A stretch of 64,000 nt of DNA from Faecalicatena orotica (GCF_003149245.1 NZ_QGDL01000006.1:1-64000), one strand, 5' to 3'; shown: positions 1 through 8,988, counted from the stretch's first letter. The notes: generated by a model from the letters alone, not told the origin. Program-made: numbers and translations.

Positions 1-154
<154 letters not shown>

Positions 155-402
155 AGTGTTTGCATCCGTTCAAGAATCGCTACTAGCTAATTCTATCCCT
201 CTTATTGAACAAGTTCAATAAGCATGTTTTACTGTTCTTACCACCAAGATAAATCTCAGTGATGGGTGCATCTTTATAAGATGCTGTTCTTAAAAATTTT
301 CTCTATATAAGAAATTTTCAAGGGTTTGTTGTCTATTGTTTAATTATCAAGGTTCTTTTTGTTGTTCTGCTGTCGTTCTTTGTCGTCAGCGGCAACTTTT
401 AT
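155..402 (-). other. 16S rRNA leader (pre-rRNA)
   Basis: This is the transcribed leader between the rrn promoters and mature 16S. It contains the stretch CTTGATAATTAAACAATAGA (minus strand, near 330-350), typical of clostridial pre-rRNA leaders and spacers, a 22-base perfect palindrome at 201-222 with arms CTTATTGAACA, and a GCATCTT hairpin at 268-284. The hairpins are candidate processing structures. No protein gene is supported here. Confidence 0.6.
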
Positions 403-431
403 AGATTACCATGTCTGCTGCTGTTTGTCAA
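403..431 (-). promoter_or_regulatory. rrn promoter, proximal
   Basis: On the minus strand TTGACA (431-426) is separated by 17 bases from TAATCT (408-403). It is the closest of three promoter-like sites to the 16S gene and fits the tandem promoters usual for rrn operons. Confidence 0.7.
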
Positions 432-500
432 GAACTTTTTTCATTTTCTTTTTCGTCATCGGTTCCGGTTTTTACCAATCCCTCAAGCGACAACCTGATT

Positions 501-530
501 ATGATACCATATCATACCAGTTTTTGTCAA
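501..530 (-). promoter_or_regulatory. rrn promoter, middle
   Basis: On the minus strand TTGACA (530-525) is followed after 18 bases by TATCAT (506-501). TG one base upstream of the -10 makes it an extended -10 element. It lies directly downstream of the phased A-tract repeat at 521-590. Confidence 0.55.
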
Positions 531-590
531 CATTTTTCGACACTTTTTTGTCAACTTTTTTGTCAACTTTTTTGTCAGCTTTTTTTGACA
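521..590. repeat. Phased TTGTCA/T-tract repeat in rrn upstream region
   Basis: About five imperfect units of the form CTTTTTTGTCAA repeat with a period close to 11-12 bases. On the minus strand each unit reads as TTGACA followed by an A-tract. A-tracts in helical phase upstream of an rrn promoter resemble UP-element or bent-DNA architecture, and the repeated TTGACA could offer alternative -35 contacts. Function is inferred. Confidence 0.55.
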
Positions 591-687
591 GTTTTTACAA
601 CCATCCGTCTACCGTACCGTCTTATCAGGCGATTGCTTCCGCATCCCTGATTCAGTCAGTCGCAGGTGTTTGTCAGCGACGAATGTT

Positions 688-716
688 ATAATACCATCCC
701 CCGTCTTAATTGTCAA
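688..716 (-). promoter_or_regulatory. rrn promoter, distal
   Basis: On the minus strand TTGACA (716-711) is followed after exactly 17 bases by TATTAT (693-688), a near-consensus vegetative promoter. It is the farthest upstream of the tandem set reading toward the 16S gene. Confidence 0.75.
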
Positions 717-805
717 TAATTTCTATATTTTTTATTTAATTCGTGCAATTTAGACAATTTATATCTTTAAACAACGACTAAAAGCGACACATTTGTTTTT
801 TCTAA

Positions 806-834
806 TTGAGAAGTATGACGAGATACAGTATAAT
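806..834 (+). promoter_or_regulatory. Promoter of the LytTR two-component/ABC exporter unit
   Basis: TTGAGA (806-811) and TATAAT (829-834) are separated by 17 bases, and the first gene begins 45 bases later. It is close to consensus and faces away from the rrn promoters. Confidence 0.75.
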
Positions 835-878
835 CAAACGGACAGTAGGTTTATAATACAAAATATGAGGTGACTAAT

Positions 879-1589
879 ATGCTGCATATAGCCATATGCG
901 ATGATGAACAAAAATTTACCGAGCAGTTGCACGAACTTCTGAAGCATTATGAACAAGAAGCCGGGGAACTGTTCAGGATAACAACATTCTGTGACGGCAG
1001 TGAACTGATTGACCACTATGACACTACAATTGACCTGATTTTTCTCGATATCAAAATGAATAAAATGAATGGTTTTAAGACAGCAGAACTGATCCGGCAG
1101 AAGGATTCCCAAGTCAGCATCATCTTTCTGACCACATTGACCCAGTACGGTCTTGAAGGTTATAAGTATCAGGCAACCAATTACATTATTAAACCTATGA
1201 AATACGCCCGTCTGAAGTCCGAGATGGACCGCTGGATCGAAACCCACCGGAAAAATGATGTTTCTTCTATAATAGTAACGAATGATACCGGAAAATATAA
1301 AATCCCGCTGAAGTCTCTTCGATATGTAGAAACATTTAACCGTAATCTGCTCCTGCACACGGAAGATGAAAATATTGTCTGCTATAAAAGTATGAAGGAA
1401 ATGGAGCAGGAACTGTGTGATTACAGCTTTGCCCGCTGCCATACAAGTTATATTGTTAATTTATTCTATATAAAAGGCGTAAAAAAGCTGGAAGTGGAGC
1501 TGATTACAGGACAGAAGCTTCCGATCAGCCAGCCGAAGCGAAAAAGTTTTATGGATCAGCTGACGCAATACTGGGGGGATATGTTATGA
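879..1589 (+). CDS. LytTR-family response regulator
   Basis: This is a two-component response regulator that probably receives phosphate from the kinase encoded next to it and binds DNA through a LytTR domain. The receiver has the acidic pair in ICDDE near residue 9 and the acceptor Asp in LIFLDIKM at residue 57, and the conserved Lys in IIKPM. The C-terminal half, from about residue 130, shows the LytTR pattern (LRYVETFNRNLLLHTED, FARCHTSYIVN). The ATG at 879 is preferred over GTG at 870 because GAGGTG at 867-872 sits at correct spacing for 879 and would overlap the GTG. The gene overlaps the kinase by 4 bases. Its likely target is the downstream ABC exporter, which is inferred from context. 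Confidence 0.9.
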   Translation: MLHIAICDDEQKFTEQLHELLKHYEQEAGELFRITTFCDGSELIDHYDTTIDLIFLDIKMNKMNGFKTAELIRQKDSQVSIIFLTTLTQYGLEGYKYQATNYIIKPMKYARLKSEMDRWIETHRKNDVSSIIVTNDTGKYKIPLKSLRYVETFNRNLLLHTEDENIVCYKSMKEMEQELCDYSFARCHTSYIVNLFYIKGVKKLEVELITGQKLPISQPKRKSFMDQLTQYWGDML

Positions 1590-2869
1590 TACTTGCTTTA
1601 GATATCCTGGCCGAAATATTTACATGGCTTTATGGATTTGTCTTCTATTGGATCATTGGAACTTTTTTACCGACACGCAGGCATACAGTTATAAAAATTG
1701 CCGCCTTTTTTGTCTGCTCCTACATTGCTAAAACAGTTATCTACGCTAATGACCTTATAAACCTTTTCGGTGCTTTAATTGCTTTATTTCTTTATCTCCT
1801 GGTCTTTCACACAGGCAGCTTTGTGGAAAAGTTCTCCGTCCTGCTTGTATTTTATCCTGCGATGATCGCAGTCAACTACTTAACGCTTAATATGGGTACG
1901 CGGCTGTTTTTCGGAATCACAAATGCAAAGTCCGATACTGCATTTTCTCCGGAGGTGCTTTTAATCAGCACTCTTATCCATGTAGTAGAGGTACTTTTAC
2001 GGTTGCTCTTCTGGACAGGGGCATGGATGATTACAAAGAAGTTACTAAGAGGTATTACTCTGGATCTGGGAACACGTATGTGGCTGTTTGTAGACATACT
2101 GCTTTCTGCCCCTTTTGTCGCTGTTTTTACAACTATTCTTTTTATGCCGGAACAGGTCATCAGCATTTATCCCATCTGTGGTGCCTCGATTTTCACCAGC
2201 TTCGGCTGTATTTACCTTACATCGTACATCTGCCGGACTATGAAATTGGAATTCCATGCACACGAACTGGAACTGAAACACTCTTATTATGAAGATAAAC
2301 TCAAGGAAGAAGAACGTATCCGCCGGATTTACCACGACCTGAAAAACCATCTGCTGGTTCTGCAGTCAGCCTCGTCCTGTACTCCGGAAACACAGCAGTC
2401 TATTCAGGAACTCCGCTCCCAGATAGAGGGCTACGAAAATTACTATCACACCGGTAATCCTTATCTGGATATCCTGCTCCGTGACAAAGCAAGGTCAGCC
2501 CAGGAAAACCAGATTGATTTCAGTGCACTCGTACATTTCAAAGACGGAACCTTTATCGAACCGCTGGACATCAGCACCATTTTCGGAAACGCTCTGGACA
2601 ACGCAATCGAGGCCAGTATCCTGCTTCCGCCTGAAAAACGTCTCATAACACTGAAAGCCGACCGCATCCGTGATATGCTTTCCATCCATGTGGAAAACAA
2701 CATTACCGCGGATATGAAGATGCCCGAAAGGACAAGTAAAACTGACAGCCTCGTGCATGGCTTTGGTCTTACAAACATCAAAACCGCCGTGGAAAAGTAC
2801 GAGGGACAGTGCATCACCCAGATCATGAACGAGACCTTCCACCTGAAAATTGTAATTCCGGTTTCATAA
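1586..2869 (+). CDS. AgrC-like sensor histidine kinase (GHKL type)
   Basis: This is a membrane sensor kinase with about six hydrophobic segments in the first 215 residues, no obvious extracellular sensor domain, then a short coiled coil. The phosphoacceptor is His250 in YHDLKNHLLVL, the pattern of AgrC/CitA-like kinases that pair with LytTR regulators. The ATPase N-box is GNALDNAIEA near residue 335, and the glycine-rich lid is HGFGLTNI near the C-terminus. The start ATG overlaps the regulator stop (ATGA), which indicates translational coupling. The stimulus is unknown. Location before an FtsX-type exporter suggests peptide antibiotic or envelope stress sensing, but that is inference. Confidence 0.9.
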   Translation: MILALDILAEIFTWLYGFVFYWIIGTFLPTRRHTVIKIAAFFVCSYIAKTVIYANDLINLFGALIALFLYLLVFHTGSFVEKFSVLLVFYPAMIAVNYLTLNMGTRLFFGITNAKSDTAFSPEVLLISTLIHVVEVLLRLLFWTGAWMITKKLLRGITLDLGTRMWLFVDILLSAPFVAVFTTILFMPEQVISIYPICGASIFTSFGCIYLTSYICRTMKLEFHAHELELKHSYYEDKLKEEERIRRIYHDLKNHLLVLQSASSCTPETQQSIQELRSQIEGYENYYHTGNPYLDILLRDKARSAQENQIDFSALVHFKDGTFIEPLDISTIFGNALDNAIEASILLPPEKRLITLKADRIRDMLSIHVENNITADMKMPERTSKTDSLVHGFGLTNIKTAVEKYEGQCITQIMNETFHLKIVIPVS

Positions 2870-2894
2870 AATCAATCAAATACCGGCATCTAAG

Positions 2895-2935
2895 AGAGGA
2901 TCCCAAAAGTCTAAAACCGACTTGCGGGGCCCTCT
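2895..2935 (+). terminator. Possible weak terminator/attenuator hairpin after kinase gene
   Basis: AGAGGATCCC (2895-2904) can pair with GGGGCCCTCT (2926-2935) with one mismatch, in a gap of 194 bases between the kinase and ABC genes. A short pyrimidine-rich run follows rather than a clean T-tract. It may attenuate read-through into the transporter genes. Evidence is weak. Confidence 0.3.
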
Positions 2936-3063
2936 TCTCTTTCCATCATCTTAGTTTTTTCCTCCTGAATATTAGTTTTTTCATTCCCCATTGCCTTTTT
3001 CCCCTGCAGAAATATAATAAGCTCAAGTACAGAAAACATTCGCAGAAATGAGGGAGAAAAGTT

Positions 3064-3729
3064 ATGAGTATTTTAAAAACAAAAAATCTGAAAAAGTATT
3101 ATGGAACAGAACCAAATATCGTAAAGGCACTGGACGACGTCAGCATCTCTATTGAACAGGGAGAATTTACGGCCATTATCGGAACATCCGGAAGTGGGAA
3201 ATCCACGTTGTTAAATATGTTGGGAGGGCTGGACCACCCGACCTCCGGCAGTGTTAAAGTAGACAATTTTGAGCTGGGCAAGTTAAACGATGAGGACCTG
3301 ACTGTATTCCGCCGCCAGCGCATCGGCTTCATCTTCCAGAACTATAATCTTGTTCCCGTTTTAAATGTATATGAAAACATTATAATGCCAATCCAGCTGG
3401 ACCAGAAGAAACCGGACAGAAAATTTATCCGGGAAATCGTCGAATTACTTGGCCTCGAAAAGAAACTCGATAACATGCCGAATAATCTTTCCGGCGGCCA
3501 GCAGCAGCGCGTGGCAATCGCAAGGGCCCTTGCAAGCAAACCAGCCATCATCCTTGCAGATGAACCTACCGGTAATCTGGACAGCAAGACGAGTGACGAG
3601 GTAATTGATCTCTTAAAGAGAACAAGCCGCACATTCGGACAGACCATTGTAATGATTACCCACAATCCTGAAATTGCAGCTTTGGCTGACCGGACCATCC
3701 GCATCGAAGATGGCAGAATCCACGAATAG
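3064..3729 (+). CDS. ABC transporter ATP-binding protein (MacB/LolD/BceA class)
   Basis: This is the cytoplasmic ATPase of an FtsX-type exporter. Walker A is GTSGSGKST near residue 40, the signature is LSGGQQQR, Walker B is IILADEPTG, and the H-loop is MITHN. Its length of 221 residues is normal for the family. A GGGAG ribosome site precedes the ATG. The permease follows after 12 bases, so the two are translated together. Members of this class move substrates from the membrane or perform mechanotransmission, for example antimicrobial peptide detoxification. The substrate cannot be read from sequence. Confidence 0.93.
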   Translation: MSILKTKNLKKYYGTEPNIVKALDDVSISIEQGEFTAIIGTSGSGKSTLLNMLGGLDHPTSGSVKVDNFELGKLNDEDLTVFRRQRIGFIFQNYNLVPVLNVYENIIMPIQLDQKKPDRKFIREIVELLGLEKKLDNMPNNLSGGQQQRVAIARALASKPAIILADEPTGNLDSKTSDEVIDLLKRTSRTFGQTIVMITHNPEIAALADRTIRIEDGRIHE

Positions 3730-3741
3730 GGCGGTGACAAT

Positions 3742-6300
3742 ATGAAAAATAGAAATTCTATCCTAAGCACGATTACGGCGCGCAGCTTTAAGGCAAACCG
3801 TACCAGAAACAGGGTTGCGGTTCTTGCAATCGCACTGACAACGCTGATGTTTACCTCACTTTTTGTATTATCACAGAGCATGACTAAAAATCTGATTGAA
3901 ATGACATTCCGGCAATCTGGGTATGATGCACAGGTTTCATTTAAATCTGTTACAGAAGAACAGGCAGAAAAAATCAGTTCCCACCCCGATGTGGAAGAAT
4001 TGGGAAATAGTATCGTTATGGGGCTCGCCGAAAACCAAAAACTTTCAGGCCGCCAGCTGGAAATACGCTGGGGCGATAACAGCTATGCTTCACACTCCTT
4101 TGCATTTCCGACGACCGGCACCATGCCCGGAGCCGCGGATGAAGTGGCTCTGGATACGCTTGTACTGGACCGGCTGGGCATCCCGCATACGCTGGGGGAA
4201 GCAGTGACTCTGGAATGGCGCAAAGATCCGGCTTCTGATGAAATAACCTCCTCCACCTTTACACTCTGTGGTTACTGGGATGGCAACCAGTCAGCCTATG
4301 CAAGCATGGCATGGGTCAGCCGCACCTTTGCCGATGAGATGACGGCCGGTCTGGATTCCTCCGGCGAGAGCCAGATTCTGGGACTTCATATGGCACAGGT
4401 TTCTCTGAAAAGCGACAGCCATATCGAAGAAACAATGGATGATATCCTTAAGGATTTAGACCTGTCCGGCCTTCGCTATTCAATGAATCTTGCATACTCT
4501 CCGGAAATGAACGCTTCAGCGGCTCAGGAAACCATACCAATGTACCTTGGAATGGTACTTGTTTTCATAGCAGGCTATCTAATTATTTATAACATTTTCC
4601 AGATTTCCGTGACCGCTGATATTCAGTTTTACGGACAGTTGAAAACACTTGGTACGACGACAAAACAGATTAAGAAGATCATATACGGACAGGCTGACAG
4701 ACTGTGTCTGATCGGTATTCCGGCCGGGCTTGTGCTCGGATACCTGTTGGGCATGGTGCTTGTCCCCGTCATGCTCGGTATGATGGACGGACAGATTTCC
4801 GTCTCTGCCAATCCTTTGATTTTTATCGGCTCCACGCTCTTTGCATGGCTTACAGTGCTTATTTCCTGCCTGCGTCCGGCACGTCTTGCGGGGAAGGTTT
4901 CCCCGATTGAAGCTCTTCGTTACAATGACAGTGGTACCTCTTCCAAAAAGAAAACAAAAAAAAGCAGGAAGGGGGCCTCACTTCCCGGCATGGCCTTTGC
5001 CAATCTTGGAAGAAACAAAAAGCGCACCGTACTGGTCATAAGCTCTCTTTCTCTTGGCCTTGTACTGCTGAGCTGTTTTTATGCCAAAAATGCTTCCTTT
5101 GACATGGAAAAATATCTGTCCGGCCTGACGATTTCGGATTTTGAGCTGTCAGATTCCACACACGAAGACCGGACTGCCGGCTATAATCCCAACGGCACCA
5201 CCCTGAATCAGGAGCTGTCGGCACGCGTAGAAGCACTGAATGGATTAGAAGGTATAGGGCACATGTATTCCAGCCAGCTGTCCTTAGAGATAGATCATCA
5301 GACCCTGCAAAATTTAAAAACCTATTATACAGAGGATGTCCTAAAAGAATGGGCCAGCTATGACAAACAGGGGGCCCAGGCCGCAGCACAGGCAATGGAG
5401 GATAAGAAGGCCGCGGCAGTGGTATATGGACTCGATGGGATTCCATTGGATACCATTGTACAGGAGCAGTATCTCCTGAAGGGTGATTTTGATGCCGAAA
5501 AATTCAGTACCGGGAAATATGTACTGGCACTTGCACCTGCTATAGAAAAAGATTCCATTGATCAGAATACTGTACTTCCGACCGCTTCTATCGGAAGTGA
5601 AGTCATAATCGGTGATAATACTTACACCGTTATGGCAAATGTTTTTCCTGTAAATTCCATTGCTAACGGTGCAGTGGAAGACACACAAAAGCGTCAGTTC
5701 CATATGAGTTTTATCATTCCGTCCGAACACTTCAAAGAACTCTGGCCCGATCACACACTTCGTAAACTATTCTTCAATGTGGATGATCAGGAAATTGCTG
5801 CCGCACAAAAAATGCTGGATGACTACACCCGGAATGTAGATACAACCCTTCCTGTCACATCCAGAAAAACAATGGAGGAACAGTATAAAGAAGAGACCCG
5901 TGCCTCCACCGTCATCGGCAATGCCATAAGTATCGTCATTGCACTGGTTGGAATCCTGAATTTTGTAAACAGCATGGTGACCGCGATCGTATCCAGAAAA
6001 AAAGAATTCGCAATGATCCAGAGTATCGGAATGACCAAAAGGCAGCTTTGCAGAATGCTCGTTTTTGAAGGGCTTTTCTATGCCGGATTTACCCTTCTTG
6101 TTTCCTACACCCTCAGTTCCCTGACCGTGGGAACCATAATCAGGGCTATGGCCGCAGACGGATACGCAACCTTCCGCTTCACACTGTTCCCACTCTTCGT
6201 CTGCACACCGGTTATCCTTGCCCTTGCAGTACTTATACCGTACGCCTGCTTTAAGAACCTTGAGAAGCAAAGCATTGTCGAACGGTTAAGAATGGAATAG
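3742..6300 (+). CDS. FtsX-type ABC transporter permease
   Basis: This 852-residue membrane protein carries two FtsX modules. Predicted membrane segments are near residues 24-46, 268-290, 321-346, 358-377, 429-447, 724-748, 775-797 and 812-835. Two large extracellular domains (about 47-265 and 450-720) lie between the first and second segment of each half. This is the eight-helix, two-domain layout of the SalY/MacB_PCD group rather than the ten-helix BceB with a single loop. The second half keeps the RKKEFAMIQSIGMTKRQ coupling helix typical of FtsX proteins. It partners the preceding ATPase and sits downstream of a LytTR two-component pair. Export or defence against a peptide is plausible but not shown. 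Confidence 0.9.
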   Translation: MKNRNSILSTITARSFKANRTRNRVAVLAIALTTLMFTSLFVLSQSMTKNLIEMTFRQSGYDAQVSFKSVTEEQAEKISSHPDVEELGNSIVMGLAENQKLSGRQLEIRWGDNSYASHSFAFPTTGTMPGAADEVALDTLVLDRLGIPHTLGEAVTLEWRKDPASDEITSSTFTLCGYWDGNQSAYASMAWVSRTFADEMTAGLDSSGESQILGLHMAQVSLKSDSHIEETMDDILKDLDLSGLRYSMNLAYSPEMNASAAQETIPMYLGMVLVFIAGYLIIYNIFQISVTADIQFYGQLKTLGTTTKQIKKIIYGQADRLCLIGIPAGLVLGYLLGMVLVPVMLGMMDGQISVSANPLIFIGSTLFAWLTVLISCLRPARLAGKVSPIEALRYNDSGTSSKKKTKKSRKGASLPGMAFANLGRNKKRTVLVISSLSLGLVLLSCFYAKNASFDMEKYLSGLTISDFELSDSTHEDRTAGYNPNGTTLNQELSARVEALNGLEGIGHMYSSQLSLEIDHQTLQNLKTYYTEDVLKEWASYDKQGAQAAAQAMEDKKAAAVVYGLDGIPLDTIVQEQYLLKGDFDAEKFSTGKYVLALAPAIEKDSIDQNTVLPTASIGSEVIIGDNTYTVMANVFPVNSIANGAVEDTQKRQFHMSFIIPSEHFKELWPDHTLRKLFFNVDDQEIAAAQKMLDDYTRNVDTTLPVTSRKTMEEQYKEETRASTVIGNAISIVIALVGILNFVNSMVTAIVSRKKEFAMIQSIGMTKRQLCRMLVFEGLFYAGFTLLVSYTLSSLTVGTIIRAMAADGYATFRFTLFPLFVCTPVILALAVLIPYACFKNLEKQSIVERLRME

Positions 6301-6360
6301 CCTTTCCTTTACATTCTGCGTATTCTATGCTAAGGTATTATTCATAAAGGTGGCAGGACA

Positions 6361-6465
6361 ATGGACATACATTTTATCAGAATACAGTTGGAATCAATCA
6401 GGAAAATTAAAGAATCAAAAAGCAGATGGCGAAAGTCATCTGCTTTTTTCACTTTATTCAGGTAA
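6361..6465 (+). CDS. Possible 34-residue basic peptide ORF
   Basis: An ATG preceded by AGGTGG at good spacing opens a 34-codon frame that starts MDIHFIRIQLESIRKIKESK and is Arg/Lys-rich. The second half of the frame is read through the terminator hairpin at 6417-6449. Overlap with the terminator makes a real protein doubtful. It could be a leader-like peptide or chance. No family is recognised. Confidence 0.2.
   Translation: MDIHFIRIQLESIRKIKESKSRWRKSSAFFTLFR
6417..6449 (+). terminator. Rho-independent terminator after exporter permease
   Basis: The arms AGCAGATGGC and GTCATCTGCT enclose a GAAA tetraloop and are followed by TTTTTT. It ends the two-component/ABC exporter unit. Confidence 0.9.
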
Positions 6466-6508
6466 ATTGCTACTCTGCTGCCGGATTATAGGATAAAGGG
6501 GGAAAATT

Positions 6509-7363
6509 ATGAATACTTCTCATTTGAAAAACTTATTTTTAGTTCTGCTTGGCAATACAATCTACGCACTTGGCATTACTATGTTCATTCTGCCCGGCAA
6601 AATGATCACCGGAGGTACAACCGGACTCGCGCTTACCTTCAACCACTACTTTCAGGTTCCGATTTCTGTATTTGTATTCGGCTTTAACTTCATCATGTTT
6701 ATTCTGGGTGCCGCCGTTCTCGGAAAACATTTTGCGCTGACCACATTAGTCAGTACATTTTACTATCCGGTTATCCTGGGTGTCTTCCAGAAGATTCCTG
6801 CCCTTGGGCAGGTCACTGACGACAGAATGCTCTCCACAATCTGCGGGGGAATCATGATCGGCTTTTCCATCGGACTTGTCATCCGTGCCGGGGCATCCAC
6901 GGGAGGCATGGATATTCCGCCCCTTGTGCTGAATAAGAAACTGGGCCTTTCGGTTTCTGCAATGCTGTATGTATTCGACTGTTCCATCCTGATTCTGCAG
7001 ATGACATTTTCTAACGCAGAACAGACTATTTATGGAATTGTACTCGTTATGATCTATTCTGTCATACTGGATAAATTCCTGATTATGGGTACTTCACAGA
7101 CAGAGGTAAAGATTATCAGCACGCAGTATGATGCGATCAACCACTTGATCCAGAAACAGCTTGACCGGGGAACGACCTTTCTTCAGGCGGAAACAGGTTA
7201 TTTAAATATAAACCAGCCGATTGTGCTCACTGTTATCTCTAACCGCGAGCTGGTCAAGCTGAATAAGCTGGTCATGGATCTTGACCCGAAGGCATTTATT
7301 ATTATCAGTCATGTGAATGAGGTAAAAGGGCGAGGATTCTCCAGCCAGAAAATATATAAATGA
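6509..7363 (+). CDS. YitT family membrane protein (DUF161/DUF2179)
   Basis: This integral membrane protein has about five hydrophobic segments in residues 8-200 (for example LFLVLLGNTIYALGITMFIL and GIMIGFSIGLVIRAGASTGG) and a cytoplasmic C-terminal DUF2179 domain of about 80 residues beginning near TSQTEVKIIST. The conserved ASTGGMDI motif is typical of the YitT family. Length (284) is standard. A GGGGGAAAA ribosome site precedes the ATG. It stands alone between two terminators. The function of the family is not established. Confidence 0.9.
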   Translation: MNTSHLKNLFLVLLGNTIYALGITMFILPGKMITGGTTGLALTFNHYFQVPISVFVFGFNFIMFILGAAVLGKHFALTTLVSTFYYPVILGVFQKIPALGQVTDDRMLSTICGGIMIGFSIGLVIRAGASTGGMDIPPLVLNKKLGLSVSAMLYVFDCSILILQMTFSNAEQTIYGIVLVMIYSVILDKFLIMGTSQTEVKIISTQYDAINHLIQKQLDRGTTFLQAETGYLNINQPIVLTVISNRELVKLNKLVMDLDPKAFIIISHVNEVKGRGFSSQKIYK

Positions 7364-7385
7364 TAGCATGCTATATGTTTTAGAA

Positions 7386-7435
7386 AGAGCCGCCCGGCAG
7401 ATATTATTGTTCTTAATACCTGCCGGGCGGCTCTT
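7386..7435. terminator. Strong intergenic hairpin between convergent genes
   Basis: The long GC-rich arms AGAGCCGCCCGGCAG and CTGCCGGGCGGCTCT lie between the YitT gene and the convergent radA. T-tracts are weak on both sides, but position and stability suggest a bidirectional terminator. Confidence 0.75.
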
Positions 7436-7487
7436 ATGCATTGTTACTGCTTCACCCCTTCTGGCATGCACAGCAACAACATCTTCT

Positions 7488-8840
7488 TTACAATAGATTC
7501 ATAGCATCGTTGATCGTCCTGACCCCGACTACTTTAATTCCTTTTATTTCCTTCACCATTTCCCTGCATACCTCCGGGATGATACAGGTCTCAAATCCCA
7601 GCTTCTTCGCCTCCCCGACTCTCTGTTCCGGCATGTTGACCGCCCGCACTTCACCGCTTAATCCAACTTCGCCGAACACGATCATCTTCTCATCAATCGG
7701 GCGGTTTTTATAGCTGGATACAAGCGCCATGACGATTCCAAGGTCAATCGCAGGTTCATTCATCTTAATCCCGCCTGCAATATTTACATATGCATCATAA
7801 TTGGAAAGGGGCAGCCCGATACGTTTTTCCAGAACCGCCATGAGCAGATTCACCCTGTTATAATCTGTACCGGCCGCAGTCCGCCTCGGCAGTCCGAAGT
7901 TGCTCTGGCAGACCAGCGCCTGTATTTCTATCAGGATCGGCCTGGTTCCTTCCATCGAACACGCCACTACTGAGCCGGAGGCATTTTCAGGTTTGCCGCT
8001 CAGCATATACTCGGACGGGTTTTCCACCTCCACAAGGCCGTTCTGCCTCATCTCGAACACCCCGATTTCATTCGTAGAACCAAATCTGTTCTTCACGCCC
8101 CGCAGGATACGGTAGGAGGCATGTCTGTCCCCCTCGAAATAAAGCACCGTGTCTACCATGTGCTCCAGTACTCTCGGTCCTGCAACGGTCCCCTCCTTTG
8201 TAACGTGCCCGACGATGAAGATTGATATTCCGAGCCCTTTCGCAAGCTGCATAAAAACATTTGTAGACTCCCTGACCTGCGACACACTCCCCGGTGCGGA
8301 TGCAACTTCCTCACTGTACATTGTCTGGATGGAATCAATGATGACCATCTCCGGACGCTGGTTCTCAATCACAGTCCGGATCGTCTCCAGATTCGTTTCA
8401 CAGAGGAGCTTCAGATTCTCCTTAAATTCCCCCATCCGGTTTGCACGCAGTTTGATCTGCGCAAGAGATTCCTCTCCGGAGATATACAGTGTATGTTTCG
8501 TCTGCGACAGGTTCTGGCATACCTGCAGCAGAAGCGTCGACTTACCGATACCCGGATCACCGCCGACCAGTACAAGCGATCCCGGCACAATGCCTCCCCC
8601 CAGCACCCGGTCCAGTTCCCGGATTCCTGTCAAAACCCTTGTATGATCGTCCGCACTGACTTCTGAAAGAGAGACTACCTGGGTCTCTCTCGCTGTCTTC
8701 ACCGTACTGCTCTTTGTAACACTAACCTTTTCTTCCACAAAAGAATTCCATTCTTTACATGCCGGACACTGCCCCAGCCATTTCGTTTCCTCATGACCAC
8801 AGTTCTGGCAGAAAAATACGCTCTTCTTAGCCTTTGCCAT
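7488..8840 (-). CDS. radA: DNA repair protein RadA (Sms)
   Basis: RadA is a RecA-like, Lon-like helicase that drives branch migration in recombination and repair. An N-terminal four-cysteine zinc finger (Cys11, 14, 25, 28) is followed by Walker A GGDPGIGKST at 93-102, the RadA-specific KNRFGSTNE motif at about 250-258, and a C-terminal Lon-protease-like fold. The start at 8840 is chosen because AGGAG lies four bases upstream. An in-frame upstream ATG at 8858 would place that site inside the gene. The product is 450 residues, a normal length. A palindromic repeat lies upstream at 8921-8954. Confidence 0.95.
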   Translation of the reverse strand: MAKAKKSVFFCQNCGHEETKWLGQCPACKEWNSFVEEKVSVTKSSTVKTARETQVVSLSEVSADDHTRVLTGIRELDRVLGGGIVPGSLVLVGGDPGIGKSTLLLQVCQNLSQTKHTLYISGEESLAQIKLRANRMGEFKENLKLLCETNLETIRTVIENQRPEMVIIDSIQTMYSEEVASAPGSVSQVRESTNVFMQLAKGLGISIFIVGHVTKEGTVAGPRVLEHMVDTVLYFEGDRHASYRILRGVKNRFGSTNEIGVFEMRQNGLVEVENPSEYMLSGKPENASGSVVACSMEGTRPILIEIQALVCQSNFGLPRRTAAGTDYNRVNLLMAVLEKRIGLPLSNYDAYVNIAGGIKMNEPAIDLGIVMALVSSYKNRPIDEKMIVFGEVGLSGEVRAVNMPEQRVGEAKKLGFETCIIPEVCREMVKEIKGIKVVGVRTINDAMNLL

Positions 8841-8920
8841 GCTGCTCCTCTCCGTCAAAAAAGGGACAGATCTCCTGCCCCCTTTTATTCCTTATCCTTT
8901 TATCATCCTGTCATAAAGTC

Positions 8921-8954
8921 GTTACTGTTCACAGGCAAGCCTGTAAACAGTAAC
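8921..8954. repeat. GTTACTGTTCA-type palindromic repeat, copy 1
   Basis: This is a 34-base near-perfect palindrome. The left arm is GTTACTGTTCACAGGC and the right arm is GCCTGTAAACAGTAAC. It is intergenic between the 137-residue gene and radA. The same first hairpin occurs at 52461-52494, and shorter relatives occur at 11987, 41751 and 43540. Confidence 0.75.
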
Positions 8955-8988
8955 ATAAAGTCCCACCACGCCTTAAAACCGGTGCTTC

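Noticed and set aside
521-590. CRISPR-like or minisatellite locus
   Set aside because: Units are only 11-12 bases, imperfect, and fit promoter upstream architecture better.
359-691. Two open frames (110 and 79 codons) in the 16S upstream region
   Set aside because: They run through the rrn promoters and the T-rich repeat, lack ribosome sites, and read as low-complexity Phe/Ser/Leu strings.
2809-3051. 80-codon frame after the kinase gene
   Set aside because: It begins inside the kinase gene in another frame, has no ribosome site and resembles no protein.
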